This document shows, in pieces, positions 17,026 through 28,000 of a stretch of 62,592 nucleotides of DNA. The stretch is from DATGZX01 sp035296965 (GTDB taxonomy: Bacteria; Planctomycetota; Planctomycetia; Gemmatales; Gemmataceae), in contig DATGZX010000251.1 in assembly GCA_035296965.1 (NCBI GenBank), forward strand, positions 1 to 62,592, in the 5' to 3' direction. The position numbers and the translations under genes are program-made. The notes beneath the pieces were generated by a model. That model searched no databases. It saw only the letters and a list, made by a program, of their open reading frames with translations, and was not told the origin of the DNA. The stretch's first letter is position 1; each line of letters begins with the position of its first letter.

Positions 17026-17369
17026 CCGATGCTTGGGACGGCAAAGTCAGGAATGCTGGCGGCGAATCGCGAAAGCTCTTGGGAGGGATACCTCTGGGAT
17101 AGCCATACGGAGAAGCGCCGATTCCCACCAAGCAAAAAAGAATTTTGGATTTCCCTGATGAAATTGCCGAATTGGCATGATAACATTTAACGTTAAGAAT
17201 TGGACCATTTTTGGAGTTCTCCCTCTTGTCTCCAAAGTGCCGATGACCGCGGTTTGATCGTCGGCACGTCTAGGCTGGCTCGAGTCCACGGAACACTCGG
17301 GCGCCTCCATTAACCACACGGCACCACTGCCGGTAATCAACCATTCAATCTCCATTTGCGAGGCTTGCG
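17026..17369. other. Intergenic region, 344 bases
   Basis: No gene seen. It is locally AT-rich near 17160-17215, with the 10-base palindrome ttaacgttaa. This AT-rich part is a likely promoter region for the large surface protein gene at 17370, though I cannot fix -35 and -10 boxes. Confidence 0.35.
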
Positions 17370-19853
17370 ATGCACCGCCACTCCACGAAACTTTGGAAAC
17401 TTCTAGGCAACTTCGTTCGTCCACGAGCAAAGCGTCGACAGGCGACTTGGTACCGGCGTCCTTGCCTCGAAGCCTTCGAAGATCGGCTCGTTCCCAGCGG
17501 CGTCACTAACACCAGTTTGGGCGTCGTATCCGGACTGGTTTTCGTGGATTCGAACGGCAACGGCCAGCACGATGCCGGCGAGGTCGGTCTGCCCGGTGTG
17601 CAAATCACTCTGAGCGGCGCTTCGACCAGCAATCAGCAAGTGAACTTGACGACGACCACCGACACCAACGGCGATTACACCTTCTTTCAGGTTCAACCTG
17701 GAACTTACCAGTTGAGCCGCGGCAGCCTCACCACCGTTCTGGCCAACCCGGCTTTCTCCGGGACGCTGGGCGGCACTCCGGTCGGCCAGACAATCACGAC
17801 CATCACGGTGGCCCCCGGCCAGGTCGGTCTCAACTACAACTTCACCGTGCGAGGCCTGGCTCCGCAGGGTATTTCGCTCGCGAAATTCGTCACGAGTTTC
17901 ACGGGCTCTCTGTTCACGACCCAGGCCGCGGGCACCGGCACGGCATTTGGCGACGGCTTGAATCAATACGCATCCACGACGCCCACCGGCAGCGCGACGT
18001 TGGGCGGGTCTGTTTACAATTCCTCCACGTTCACCAGCCAGAGCAACATTGCAGCAGCTGGGATCGCAGGCGTCGAAGTAACGCTGAGCGGTGTCGACAG
18101 CACCGGCAATGCCATCTTGCTGACGACCACGACCGCGACCAATGGCTCCTATCAGTTCAGCAATCTGAACCCGGGTAACTACGCGCTTTCTGTGCCGCAG
18201 CAACCGGCAGGTTTCCGCGCCGGCCCGGCAAGCATAGGCACACTGGCAGGAATCAGTACTCACAATAATCAGGTCACGGGAATCCAGGTTGCCAGTGGTT
18301 CAAAGGACACGACCTATAACTTCAGTGAAATCCCCTTGGGGTCTGCCACTGCAGGTCCGGGGCCGGCCCTCATCGGCGTATTGGCCGATGACACCGGTGC
18401 CAGCGCCACGGACGGCGTTACCTCCGACCCCAGCATTCAGGGCAGCGTGACCAGCGGCAACACACTGACGAGTTTTGTCGCGAGCATCGACGGCAAATCG
18501 CCGACGAGCATACTTGGCCAGGTGACCTCAAACGGCAACTTCCTGCTCAACCAAGCCCTGGTTAACCAGATTGCAGGCGGCACGCTGGCCGACGGCAGCC
18601 ACACGCTGGAGCTGACCGCTACCGACTCGAAGGGCAACACCAGCACGGTCACGGTTTCCTTCACGTTGCTTACGTCAACGCCCACCCAGCCGACGTTTGA
18701 TTTTGCCACCAGTCAGAGTCTTGGCGACCTGGCCACCAATATCCACGTGGCGAAGCTCGATTCATCTGGAACCTACACGATCACCGGAATCGCCACGGCT
18801 GGAAACACGGTCGAGATCCAGGGGTTGGGAGCGGCGCTGACGACGACAGCTGACTCCCTGGGCAACTTTACGTTCACTGGGGTGCCGCTCGCTGCCAGCA
18901 TCAACGGACTCACCGTCCTGTCCGTTGACAAGGCGGGCAATTTCAACTCGCTCTCGGCCCTGTTCCTTATTGATACCACACCCACAACCACAGGGATCGC
19001 GAACCAGACGGCGACGATAGGCCAAACCAGTGCAGCGCTCAATCTCTCCTCCTTCTTCTCGACTCCGATTACTACCAACACCACGGTGCAATTCAACACC
19101 TCCGTAGGGCCAATCGACATTCAGCTTGACGACAGCATCGCGCCAAACACGGTGGCGAATTTCCTCAGCTACGCGAACTCCCCCACTGCCAACGGCAGCT
19201 ACACGAATTCCATTTTTGATCGACTGATCGCCGGCTTTGTGCTTCAGGGCGGCAGCTTCAATTTCAATGCCACAACCAGTTCACTCACTTCAATCACCGC
19301 GGGTTTGCCAATCAACAGCGAACACACGCTGCCGGGTGCCAAGAGCAATGTCACGGGCAGCATCGCCATGGCCTTGCCGAACAACTCCGACGGCACGACC
19401 AACGTCAACGGCGCGACCGACGCCTACTACATCAACCTGGTTAACAACCCCAATCTTGACACGCAGGGATTCACTGTCTTCGGACAGGTTGCCAACGGGC
19501 AGAGCATGCGCGCCGTCAACGCCTTGGCCGCCCTCCCCACCCAGAACGAGACCTCATTTAACGCAGCTCTGGCAAATCTGCCCCTGCAAAACTACACGGG
19601 GTCGAGCTTCCCCTCCGGTCTCACCACGAGCAACCTGGCGTTCATCAGCTCGGTGAGCACCGTGCAGGCATCGGCCAGCGAGGCCTACACGTTCGCCGCC
19701 AGCGGGTACGATTCGTCCATTGCCACTGTCGCCATCACGAACAATCAGCTCACGATCACACCGGTCAAGGCCGGCATCACCAACGTAACCGTGACCGCAA
19801 CGGACAAGTCCGGCCTGTCCGTGCAGACCACCTTCCAAGTGACGGTGAGCTAG
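17370..19853 (+). CDS. Large surface protein: SdrD-like repeats fused to a cyclophilin domain
   Basis: 827 residues. The N-terminus is basic and carries CLEAFEDRLVPSG, the LExLEDRxxPS signature found at the start of giant planctomycete surface proteins. Two SdrD_B/Cna-B-like domains follow (VSGLVFVDSNGNGQHDAGEV near 55; IAGVEVTLSGVDSTGN near 230), then Ig-like repeats (about 325-550). Residues about 570-750 are a cyclophilin-type peptidyl-prolyl isomerase domain: VQFNTSVGPIDIQL, NGSYTNSIFDRLIAGFVLQG and SIAMALPNNSDGTTN. The Arg (FDR), Phe and Gln (GFVLQG) positions of the active site are kept. The C-terminus is another Ig-like domain. Probably exported and cell-surface attached. Confidence 0.85.
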   Translation: MHRHSTKLWKLLGNFVRPRAKRRQATWYRRPCLEAFEDRLVPSGVTNTSLGVVSGLVFVDSNGNGQHDAGEVGLPGVQITLSGASTSNQQVNLTTTTDTNGDYTFFQVQPGTYQLSRGSLTTVLANPAFSGTLGGTPVGQTITTITVAPGQVGLNYNFTVRGLAPQGISLAKFVTSFTGSLFTTQAAGTGTAFGDGLNQYASTTPTGSATLGGSVYNSSTFTSQSNIAAAGIAGVEVTLSGVDSTGNAILLTTTTATNGSYQFSNLNPGNYALSVPQQPAGFRAGPASIGTLAGISTHNNQVTGIQVASGSKDTTYNFSEIPLGSATAGPGPALIGVLADDTGASATDGVTSDPSIQGSVTSGNTLTSFVASIDGKSPTSILGQVTSNGNFLLNQALVNQIAGGTLADGSHTLELTATDSKGNTSTVTVSFTLLTSTPTQPTFDFATSQSLGDLATNIHVAKLDSSGTYTITGIATAGNTVEIQGLGAALTTTADSLGNFTFTGVPLAASINGLTVLSVDKAGNFNSLSALFLIDTTPTTTGIANQTATIGQTSAALNLSSFFSTPITTNTTVQFNTSVGPIDIQLDDSIAPNTVANFLSYANSPTANGSYTNSIFDRLIAGFVLQGGSFNFNATTSSLTSITAGLPINSEHTLPGAKSNVTGSIAMALPNNSDGTTNVNGATDAYYINLVNNPNLDTQGFTVFGQVANGQSMRAVNALAALPTQNETSFNAALANLPLQNYTGSSFPSGLTTSNLAFISSVSTVQASASEAYTFAASGYDSSIATVAITNNQLTITPVKAGITNVTVTATDKSGLSVQTTFQVTVS

Positions 19854-20115
19854 GCACGAGCAGCTCGAAAACAAGCACGGCGCTGATGTGCCTGAATCAG
19901 ATTCACGCACCTCCGCGTCGTTGTTATTTCTCGAGTGCTGCTCGGGCCGCCAACTTGATCCCAGATTCGAAAACTCTGGCCGCGCCGGCAGATCTATGTG
20001 ACAATAATCTGGCTAAAGAGTCCCGAATGTTGCACGGGATCGATGCTCGATGTTCATTTGGAAGCCGGGGTACCAGGCATTCCGAAGTGAGTGTTCATTT
20101 CACCAGGAGGCTGTG

Positions 20116-21165
20116 ATGCCTGCCATGTTCCGTTGGACGCTGCTTCTTGGCTTGTTCCCGGTATCGGTCCCGGTTTCGGGTCAAACGGATATCATTCCCT
20201 CGCAGAAGGGGCCAGTTTCTTCTGCAGCGATTCAGGCCGATAAGGAGTCACGCGGCAGCGTGGAGTTGCGGTTCGTGGACGGTAGCAAGGTGCGCATGGC
20301 CGTACTGCAGCAGACCCTGGATATCGTGACCAAGTACGGCAAGCTTACTGTACCGGTGCGTGACATCCGTAAGATCGAATTCGGCCTGCACGTGTCGGAA
20401 GAAGTAGCAAAGCAGGTTGAACATGACGTTCAGTCATTGGCGAGCAATGTGCATGCCGAGCGCGAAGCGGCGGGCCGGCAGTTGGTGGAGCTTGGCTATC
20501 GCGCTTACCCGGCAATCCATGCCGCCCTGAAAAGCAAGGACCCCGAAGTCGCCCGGCGCGCTGAGCTACTCGTAAGACAGGTTCGCGAAACGGTGCCGGC
20601 GCACTTGCTGCGGCTCGATGCCAACGATCGCATCGACACCGCTGAGTTTCCCATCGTCGGGCGCATCGATTCGCCAACGATGAAGACCCGCTCGCTTTAC
20701 TTCGGCGAGAAAGACATCAAGATAGAAGACCTTCTCGCTCTGCACATATCCAGGCCGAATAGCTCACTGGAATTGACGGTGGATGCAGCGAAGTATGGCA
20801 GCGGCTCTAACCAGTGGCTGGACACGGGGGTGGAAGTCGAGGCCGACATGGATCTGAATATATCCGCCTCGGGCCAAGTGGACCTTACGGATGGCAAGGG
20901 AGGACAGGTTGCGGGACCTGCTGGAGCTCAAGGCATGGGGGCCGTTGGAGGCGGGGGCGGTCGGGGTGGAAGAAGCCCAGGAATACGCCCTGGAGCGCTA
21001 GTGGCCCGAATCGGCGACGCTGGCGAGACCTTCTTCATTGGGGAACAGCACAAGAGCAAATCCCCCCGCGAAGGCAAGCTCTACCTGCAGATAATCCCCG
21101 GCCCATTTGGCGTGCCTTCATCTGGGACCTACAGTGTGAAGATCAGCACGGGAGGCCTGCCGTGA
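20116..21165 (+). CDS. Secreted protein with HEAT-like segment and LecA-like sugar-binding domain
   Basis: 349 residues from the ATG at 20116, which has a perfect aggagg five bases upstream. A signal peptide (FRWTLLLGLFPVSVPVSG) is followed by a small beta domain (VELRFVDGSKVRMAVL). A helical stretch with HEAT character follows (LVELGYRAYPAIHAALKSKD, EVARRAELLVRQVRE). The C-terminal half starts WLDTGVEVEADMDLNISASG and, after a Gly-rich loop, has ALVARIGDAGETFFIGEQHK and KLYLQIIPGPFGVPSSGTYS. This is the pattern of PA-IL/LecA-type galactose-binding domains seen in many planctomycete secreted proteins. Sugar binding is inferred. Confidence 0.72.
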   Translation: MPAMFRWTLLLGLFPVSVPVSGQTDIIPSQKGPVSSAAIQADKESRGSVELRFVDGSKVRMAVLQQTLDIVTKYGKLTVPVRDIRKIEFGLHVSEEVAKQVEHDVQSLASNVHAEREAAGRQLVELGYRAYPAIHAALKSKDPEVARRAELLVRQVRETVPAHLLRLDANDRIDTAEFPIVGRIDSPTMKTRSLYFGEKDIKIEDLLALHISRPNSSLELTVDAAKYGSGSNQWLDTGVEVEADMDLNISASGQVDLTDGKGGQVAGPAGAQGMGAVGGGGGRGGRSPGIRPGALVARIGDAGETFFIGEQHKSKSPREGKLYLQIIPGPFGVPSSGTYSVKISTGGLP

Positions 21166-21318
21166 TACACTCCTGCCGCCCCATCGCGATTCCCCACAAA
21201 TCCAGAATCGGTATTATTCATCTGTTTCTTGCATTCCTGCCTCTCGCCACGAAACTTCTGCAGATTTCAGGGGTTTGATAAGCACGGCCCCAGCACCTGG
21301 AGAGGTTTTCGGTGAGTC

Positions 21319-21543
21319 ATGTTCACGCACTTTCTCGTCCTACCTGACTGGCAACTTTACATCGTTCCTGCCACAGGCATCGTGTGCGCCGTGGTAGCCC
21401 TGAGTCTGGGCCATGCCATTGTCAGGCGCACGCAGAGAAACACGCCTGAAATCCTCAGCGTGAGCGGCTGGATGCGGCGCATGTGCCCGGACCAGACCGT
21501 GCGGCCGGGATTCAAGGAGCAGGTCGAGGAATGGTTGAAGTGA
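21319..21543 (+). CDS. Small membrane protein (74 aa)
   Basis: MFTHFLVLPDWQLYIVPATG leads into one transmembrane helix (LYIVPATGIVCAVVALSLGHAIV). A basic cytoplasmic tail follows, with PEILSVSGWMRRMCPDQ and FKEQVEEWLK at the end. No family is recognised. It is convergent with the RND pump gene (stop at 21621). Confidence 0.5.
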   Translation: MFTHFLVLPDWQLYIVPATGIVCAVVALSLGHAIVRRTQRNTPEILSVSGWMRRMCPDQTVRPGFKEQVEEWLK

Positions 21544-21620
21544 CACCCCCGTAGTGACGAGGGGCTGAATAGGTCCAATAAGTCCTATGAGTCCCATGGG
21601 ACCCGGTCCGGCGAGCCGGC

Positions 21621-24600
21621 TCAAAGGTGATGCGCAAGAGCGCGAGACGGAGCTGGGCCGGCCGGCAGTGTTACGGCCGGATCAGGAATCTCCGAATCCA
21701 TGCTCCTCGTCCGCAAGTCATTGACCCATTGGATGACGTAATAGAACACTGGCGTGAGGAAGATGCCGAAGAGCGTCACGCCCAGCATGCCGCCAAACAC
21801 CGCTGTGCCTAGCGTCCGCCGCATTTCCGCGCCAGCACCCTCGGAAATTACCAGTGGCACCACGCCCAGAATGAAGGCGAAGGAAGTCATTACGATTGGC
21901 CGCAAACGGAGCTTGCAGGCCTCCAACGTCGCTTGCCGGCGATCCGTCCCTGATTCGCGGCGGGCCTTGGCGAACTCCACGATCAAGATGGCGTTCTTGC
22001 AGGCGAGGCCCACGAGCACCACGAAGCCGACTTGCGTGAAGATGTTCACGTCCATGTGGGCCATCAGAACGCCGGCGATCGAACACAGCAAGCACATGGG
22101 TACGACCAGGATCACTGCCAGAGGCAACGACCAGCTCTCGTACTGCGCCGCCAGTACGAGAAAGACCAGCACAACCGCCAGCAGGAAGACCAGCATGGCC
22201 GTATTGCCCGTTTGTAGCTGGAGCAGCGCCAGCTCTGTCCACTCATAGCGCATCGAACGGCTGAATTCTTGTCGCACCAAACCGTCTGTCCGTTCAATGG
22301 CCTGTCCGGAGCTGATGCCGGGCTCCGGCGTGATGTTGACGGCCGCAGCCGGGTACATGTTGTAGCGCATGATCAACACGGGGCCGCTTCGGTCTTCCAC
22401 GGTGGCCAGGGTGCCGAGGGGAACCATTTTACCCGTGTCGCTGCGGATACGAAGTTGCTTGAGATCTTCGATCTGCTTGCGGAAATCGGAAGCCGCCTGC
22501 ACATTCACCTGCCAGGTGCGGCCGAAGCGATTGAAGTCGTTCACATATAAGGAGCCGAGGTACACCTGGAGCGTATTGAATAGCTCCCCCATCGATACAC
22601 CCATGGTCTTGGTCTGCGTGCGATCGATGTTCAGATAAAGCCAAGGCGTATTGGCGCGGAAGCTGGTGAAGAGTCCCTGGAAGCCCGCCGTTTTCTTACC
22701 CGAGGCCACGATGTCGTCGGCGACGTCCTGCAGCGACATTAAGCCGGAATCGCCACGGTCCTCAACGACGATCTTGAAGCCGCCCGCCGTACCCAGACCG
22801 TCGAGCGGCGGCGCTCCGAAGACGTTGATCAGTCCATCTCTGATCTCCTGCTGAAACGCTTCCTGGAGCTTGTCGGCAATGGCGTCGCCGGACAGGTCGT
22901 GGGCGCTGCGCTTGTGGAAATCATCAAGCATCACGAACATCGCGCCAAAGTTGGGCGCGTTGGCGTTAAGCAAGATCGATTGCCCGGCGACGGCAACCGT
23001 ATGCTTGACGCCCGGCGTTCTCAGGGCGATTCGCTCGATCTGCGCCATCACCTGCTCGGTGCGCTGCAGCGAGGAGGAATCGGGAAGCTGCACGTTTACC
23101 AGCAGGTAGCCTTTATCCTGCGAAGGGATAAAACCCTTAGGAGCGCGAGCAAAGCCAAGATAGGTTAGGAAGAGCAGGCCGCCATAAACCGCCAGGGCGA
23201 TGACACTGACGCGCAGCAATCCGCCCACCATGCGTACATATGCTCCGGTCGCCCGGGTAAAAGCCGTGTTAAAACTCCGGAAGCAAGCGCCGAGAATTCG
23301 GTTCAGCGGCCCGGCGAGCACCCAGGCGACGATGGCCGCCACACATGCCGCGACTGCCGAGACTGCCTCGGGCGCTGCTCCGCGCACGAGGTCCGCGGCC
23401 GACGGAGGCAAGAAGTCCACGCCACGGACGAGCCAGGGAGTCAAAAAATCCCAGCCAAGCCAGGCGCCTAGCAGAGGGAATGCGAGACGCGGCAGCGGCG
23501 GTGCCGAGCCTTTGTCCCGTGGACGCAAGAGCAGCGCAGTGAGGGCAGGACTTAGCGTGAGCGAATTGAACGCGGAGATGATCGTCGACACGGCAATGGT
23601 CAGTGCAAACTGGCGGAAGAACTGACCTGTGATCCCCGATATGAAAGCACAGGGTACGAACACTGCGCTTAACACCAGTCCCACGGCAATGACAGGCCCC
23701 GAGACTTGGCGCATCGCCTCGACGGTCGCTTCCCGTGGCGTCAAACCACGCTCAACATGATGCTCGACCGCCTCGACAACCACGATGGCATCGTCCACGA
23801 CGATGCCGATAGCCAGCACCAACCCGAACAGCGTCAGATTGTTCAGACTGAACCCCAGAATCGCCATGACGGCGAAGGTGCCGACAATGGCTACCGGCAC
23901 GGCCACCAGGGGGATGAGCGCCGAGCGCCAATTCTGCAAGAACAAGAGCACGACGACGGCGACGAGGATGATTGCATCCCGCAGCGTCTTCACCACTTCG
24001 TAAATCGACTGGTTGATGAACGGCGTGGTGTCATAGACGATGGCGTAATCGACGCCGTCGGGAAAACGGCTTTTCAACTCCTCCATCTTGGTGCGCACCC
24101 GCGTGGCCGTTTCGAGGGCGTTCGAGCCGGGCAGCTGGTAGATAGAGAGCGCCACGGAAGGTTGGCCGTTCAGCGTGCAAGTTTGGTCGTAAGCCTGGGC
24201 GCCAAGTTCAATATTCGCCACGTCGGACAGGCGAACCAGACGGCCAAGGGCGTCCGTCTTGAGGATCATGTCCGCGAATTGCTCGACCTCGGTGAGGCGG
24301 CCCATGGTGCTCATGGTGAACTGGAAGACCTGGCCGTTGGCCACGGGCGGTTGGCCGAGCTGGCCGGCCGCGACTTGCGTATTCTGCTGCTGGATCGCTT
24401 GCACCACGTCGGAGGCGGTCAGGCTCCGTGTCGACATCTTCTCGGGGTCGAGCCAAAGGCGCATGCTGTAATCGCGCTGGCCCAGGAAAGTGATGTCGCC
24501 AACGCCGTTTTGCCGCGACAGCTCATCTTTGAGCTGGATGGTGGCGTAGTTGCTCAGGTATAGGTTGTCGCGACTGCGATCGGGCGAGAACAAATTGACG

Positions 24601-25019
24601 ATCATGAGCACGCTGGGCGATTTCTTCTTCACCGTCACTCCGCGCCGCTTCACAAGGTCAGGCAGGATCGGCTGGGCCAACGACGCGCGATTTTGCACGA
24701 GCACCTGGGCCATGTTCAGATCGATACCGTTCTGAAACGTCACCGTGAGCGTATACGTGCCGTCGTTGGTGCACTGCGAGGACATGTACAACATGCCCTC
24801 GACGCCGTTGACCTGCTGTTCGATGGGTGCGGCCACTGTGTCGGCGACAACCTGGGCGTTCGCGCCGGGGTAGATTGCGGACACCTCCACTGTCGGCGGC
24901 GTGATCTCGGGGTATTGCGCGATGGGCAACGTGAAGACGGCGATGCCGCCGGCCAGAGTGACGATGATCGACAGCACCGAGGCGAAGATCGGACGATTGA
25001 TGAAGAAACTCGAGAACAC
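21621..25019 (-). CDS. RND multidrug-type efflux pump subunit (AcrB/HAE1 family), second in operon
   Basis: 1132 residues of inner-membrane proton-driven transporter. The proton relay is present: GIVVDDAIVVVEAVEH (D409/D410) and GLACKNAILIVEFAK (Lys). The tripartite-pump docking architecture is normal. Unusual is an insert at about residues 501-578, between transmembrane segment 6 and the following amphipathic helix. AcrB has roughly 15 residues there; here there are about 78, with two hydrophobic stretches (PLLGAWLGWDFLTPWL and AVAACVAAIVAWVLAGPL). It starts 9 bases after the preceding RND gene. No outer-membrane TolC-like gene lies in the window. Confidence 0.95.
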   Translation of the reverse strand: MFSSFFINRPIFASVLSIIVTLAGGIAVFTLPIAQYPEITPPTVEVSAIYPGANAQVVADTVAAPIEQQVNGVEGMLYMSSQCTNDGTYTLTVTFQNGIDLNMAQVLVQNRASLAQPILPDLVKRRGVTVKKKSPSVLMIVNLFSPDRSRDNLYLSNYATIQLKDELSRQNGVGDITFLGQRDYSMRLWLDPEKMSTRSLTASDVVQAIQQQNTQVAAGQLGQPPVANGQVFQFTMSTMGRLTEVEQFADMILKTDALGRLVRLSDVANIELGAQAYDQTCTLNGQPSVALSIYQLPGSNALETATRVRTKMEELKSRFPDGVDYAIVYDTTPFINQSIYEVVKTLRDAIILVAVVVLLFLQNWRSALIPLVAVPVAIVGTFAVMAILGFSLNNLTLFGLVLAIGIVVDDAIVVVEAVEHHVERGLTPREATVEAMRQVSGPVIAVGLVLSAVFVPCAFISGITGQFFRQFALTIAVSTIISAFNSLTLSPALTALLLRPRDKGSAPPLPRLAFPLLGAWLGWDFLTPWLVRGVDFLPPSAADLVRGAAPEAVSAVAACVAAIVAWVLAGPLNRILGACFRSFNTAFTRATGAYVRMVGGLLRVSVIALAVYGGLLFLTYLGFARAPKGFIPSQDKGYLLVNVQLPDSSSLQRTEQVMAQIERIALRTPGVKHTVAVAGQSILLNANAPNFGAMFVMLDDFHKRSAHDLSGDAIADKLQEAFQQEIRDGLINVFGAPPLDGLGTAGGFKIVVEDRGDSGLMSLQDVADDIVASGKKTAGFQGLFTSFRANTPWLYLNIDRTQTKTMGVSMGELFNTLQVYLGSLYVNDFNRFGRTWQVNVQAASDFRKQIEDLKQLRIRSDTGKMVPLGTLATVEDRSGPVLIMRYNMYPAAAVNITPEPGISSGQAIERTDGLVRQEFSRSMRYEWTELALLQLQTGNTAMLVFLLAVVLVFLVLAAQYESWSLPLAVILVVPMCLLCSIAGVLMAHMDVNIFTQVGFVVLVGLACKNAILIVEFAKARRESGTDRRQATLEACKLRLRPIVMTSFAFILGVVPLVISEGAGAEMRRTLGTAVFGGMLGVTLFGIFLTPVFYYVIQWVNDLRTRSMDSEIPDPAVTLPAGPAPSRALAHHL

Positions 25020-25028
25020 TTCTCGGCC

Positions 25029-28000
25029 TCACTTCTGCTCGACGGTTTCCGCTGGTTCAGTGACCTCGCGTTCAACGGAAGGCACTGGCCGGGGCCCTTC
25101 GGCCAGACGACGCAACGTCTGCACGCCGGCTTTACGCACATGGCGAAGCGTGAGAATCTCGAGGGCGCTCGTCCCGATGCGACGTGCCAGTCGGGAGCCA
25201 AACAGGCGCGATTCCCCTAGCCAATCAATCGTGAAGAAAAAGACCGGCGTCATCACGATGCCGAACAATGTGACCCCCACCATGCCGCTGAAGACTGCGG
25301 TGCCCAACGTCCTGCGCATCTCGGCTCCGGCACCTGTGGAAATAATCAAGGGCAGCACGCCGAGGATGAAAGCGAACGAAGTCATCACAATCGGCCGCAG
25401 TCGAAGCTTGCAGGCCTCGAGTGTCGCCTCTTTGCGCGACCTGCCTGCGTGCCGTTGCTGCTTGGCGAATTCGACGATGAGGATCGCATTCTTGCTGGCG
25501 AGCCCGACCAGCACGACGAAACCGATCTGCGTGAAGATATTGATGTCCATGTTGGCGATGTTCACACCAATGATGGCGCTGAGCAGGCACATGGGAACGA
25601 CGAGGATCACAGCGAGGGGCAGCGACCAGCTTTCGTACTGAGCGGCCAACACGAGGAAGACCATGACTACTGCGCAGCCGAAGATGAACATGGCCGTGTT
25701 GCCGGCCAGCAGTTCCAGATAGGACATGTCGGTCCATTCATAGGACATGCCGCGCGGCAACTCCTGCTCGGCCAGGCGCTGCACCATGTTCAGCGCGTCG
25801 CCGGAGCTCATCCCAGGCGGGGCCATGCCGTTGATGGACGCTGCCGGGTACATGTTGTAGCGGGTCAGCACCAGGGGGCCATTGACCTCGTGCTGGGAGG
25901 CCAGCGATCCTAGCGGCACCATGGCACCGCGCGAATTGCGTACCTTTAGCTGGGGCAGGTCTTCCGGTTGGTCGCGGAATGCTGAGTCGGCTTGAACGAT
26001 CACCTGCCAGGTGCGGCCAAACAAATTGAAATCGTTGACGTAGAGCGATCCTTCGTACACCTGCAGCGTGTCGGAGAAATCCTTGAGACTGACGCCCCGC
26101 ATCATGCAGGCGCTGCGATCGGGGTGAATGTGCAACTGCGGCACGTTCGCTCGGAATACCGAGAACATCTGCGGCAGGCCGGGCTGGGACCTGGCCTTGC
26201 CTACCATGTTATCGATTTGTTCCTGCAAGGCGGCCGGACCAAAATCGCCGCGATCCTCGATCATGATGGCAAAGCCGCCTGCTCGACCGACGCCTCGTAC
26301 CGGCGGTGGTCCGAAGACTGCAACCGCCGCGTCCGAGATCTCCTGGCTATATCGTTGGTTCAGTGTCATCGCGATGGCAGTGCTGGAGAGGCTCGGGTCG
26401 CGCCTCTCTGGATAATTGTTGAGGTTGATGAACACTGAGCCAAAATTGGACCCGGCGGCGCTGAGCACGAACGATTGGCCGCTGATTCCCGTGACATGCC
26501 TGATGCCGGGCGTCTCCAGGGCGATTTTCTCGATCTGCTGCATCACCTTCTCCGTTCGCTCCATCGATGCCGAATCAGGCAGTTGCACAGTCACGAGCAA
26601 GTAGCCCATGTCCTGTCCAGGGATGAAACCTTTGGGCGTGCGCTCGAATTCGAAGTAGGTGAGACCAAGGAGGCCGACATAGACAGCCAGGGCGACCGCA
26701 CTGACGCGCACCAAGCCGCTTACGAGCCGCACGTACCCGTTGGTCGCTTTCTTGAAGCCCGCATTGAAAGCTCGGAAGAAGCCGAACAGCAGCCAGTTCA
26801 GCGGCCGGCACAGCAGCCATCCTGCTCCCGCCCCCGCCAGCGTGGCAATCAGCAAGGTTCCCCATTGTCCTTCGCGCAGCCATCCGGGACCTCCGGCCGG
26901 CAGCAGTTGCACACTTCTGGTGAGCCAGGGCGTCAGCATTTCCCAGCCCATCCAGGCTCCGATCAGGACGAAGGCGAGTCGCGGCAGTGGCGCCTTCACG
27001 CCCTTCTCGCGGGGTCGCAAGAGCACTGCCGTGAGCGCAGGACTCAGCGTGAGGGAATTGAACGCGGAGATGACGGTCGAGACCGCGATTGTCAGGGCGA
27101 ACTGTCGGAAGAAGTGGCCTGTTATCCCGGAGATGAACGCGCATGGGACGAACACGGCGCTCAGCACTAGGCCCACCGCGATGACCGGTCCCGAAACTCG
27201 ATCCATCGCCTTGATTGTCGCATCGCGCGGAGACAGCCCCTCTTCGATGAAGTGCTCGACCGCTTCAACCACCACGATGGCGTCATCCACGACGATGCCG
27301 ATGGCGAGCACGAGTCCGAAAAGAGTCAGGTTATTGAGGCTGAAGCCGATGATTGCCATGGCAGCGAAGGTGCCCACAATGGCGACAGGCACCGCCATCA
27401 GGGGAATGAGCGCAGAGCGCCAGTTTTGCAGGAACAAGAGCACCACAACTGCCACGAGAATTACGGCGGCCCGCAGCGTTTTCACGACTTCGTAGATCGA
27501 CTCGCTCGTGTAGGGCGTGGTGTCGAAGCCAATGTCATAGGACACTCCTTCGGGAAACGATCGTTGAAGGTCTTCCATTTTGGCGAGGACGCGCTCGTGA
27601 ACTTCCAGCGCGTTGGCGTCGGACATCTGAAAGATGGCGAGGAATACCGTGTCGCGGCCGTCGAGGCGGACACCGGTGTCTTGGTTCTTGGCGCCCAATT
27701 CGACGCGGCCAATGTCCTTGATGCGCGTAATGCGTCCGTCACGCCCCCGCTTGAGGACGATATCCCCGAACTGCTCAGCGGTGGAAAGACGACCAAGGGT
27801 GCTCAACGTGATTTGGGACTCTTGCCGCCCGCGAATAGGCTCCTGGCCAATCGATCCGGTGGCCACCTGAGCGTTCTGCTCCTGGATCGCCTGGACCACG
27901 TCGCCTGCGGACAGCCGGCGGGCGGCCAACTTGGCGGGATCTACCCAGATGCGCATGCTGTAGTCGCGCTGGCCAAACAGGAAGACGTCGCCCACGCCCG

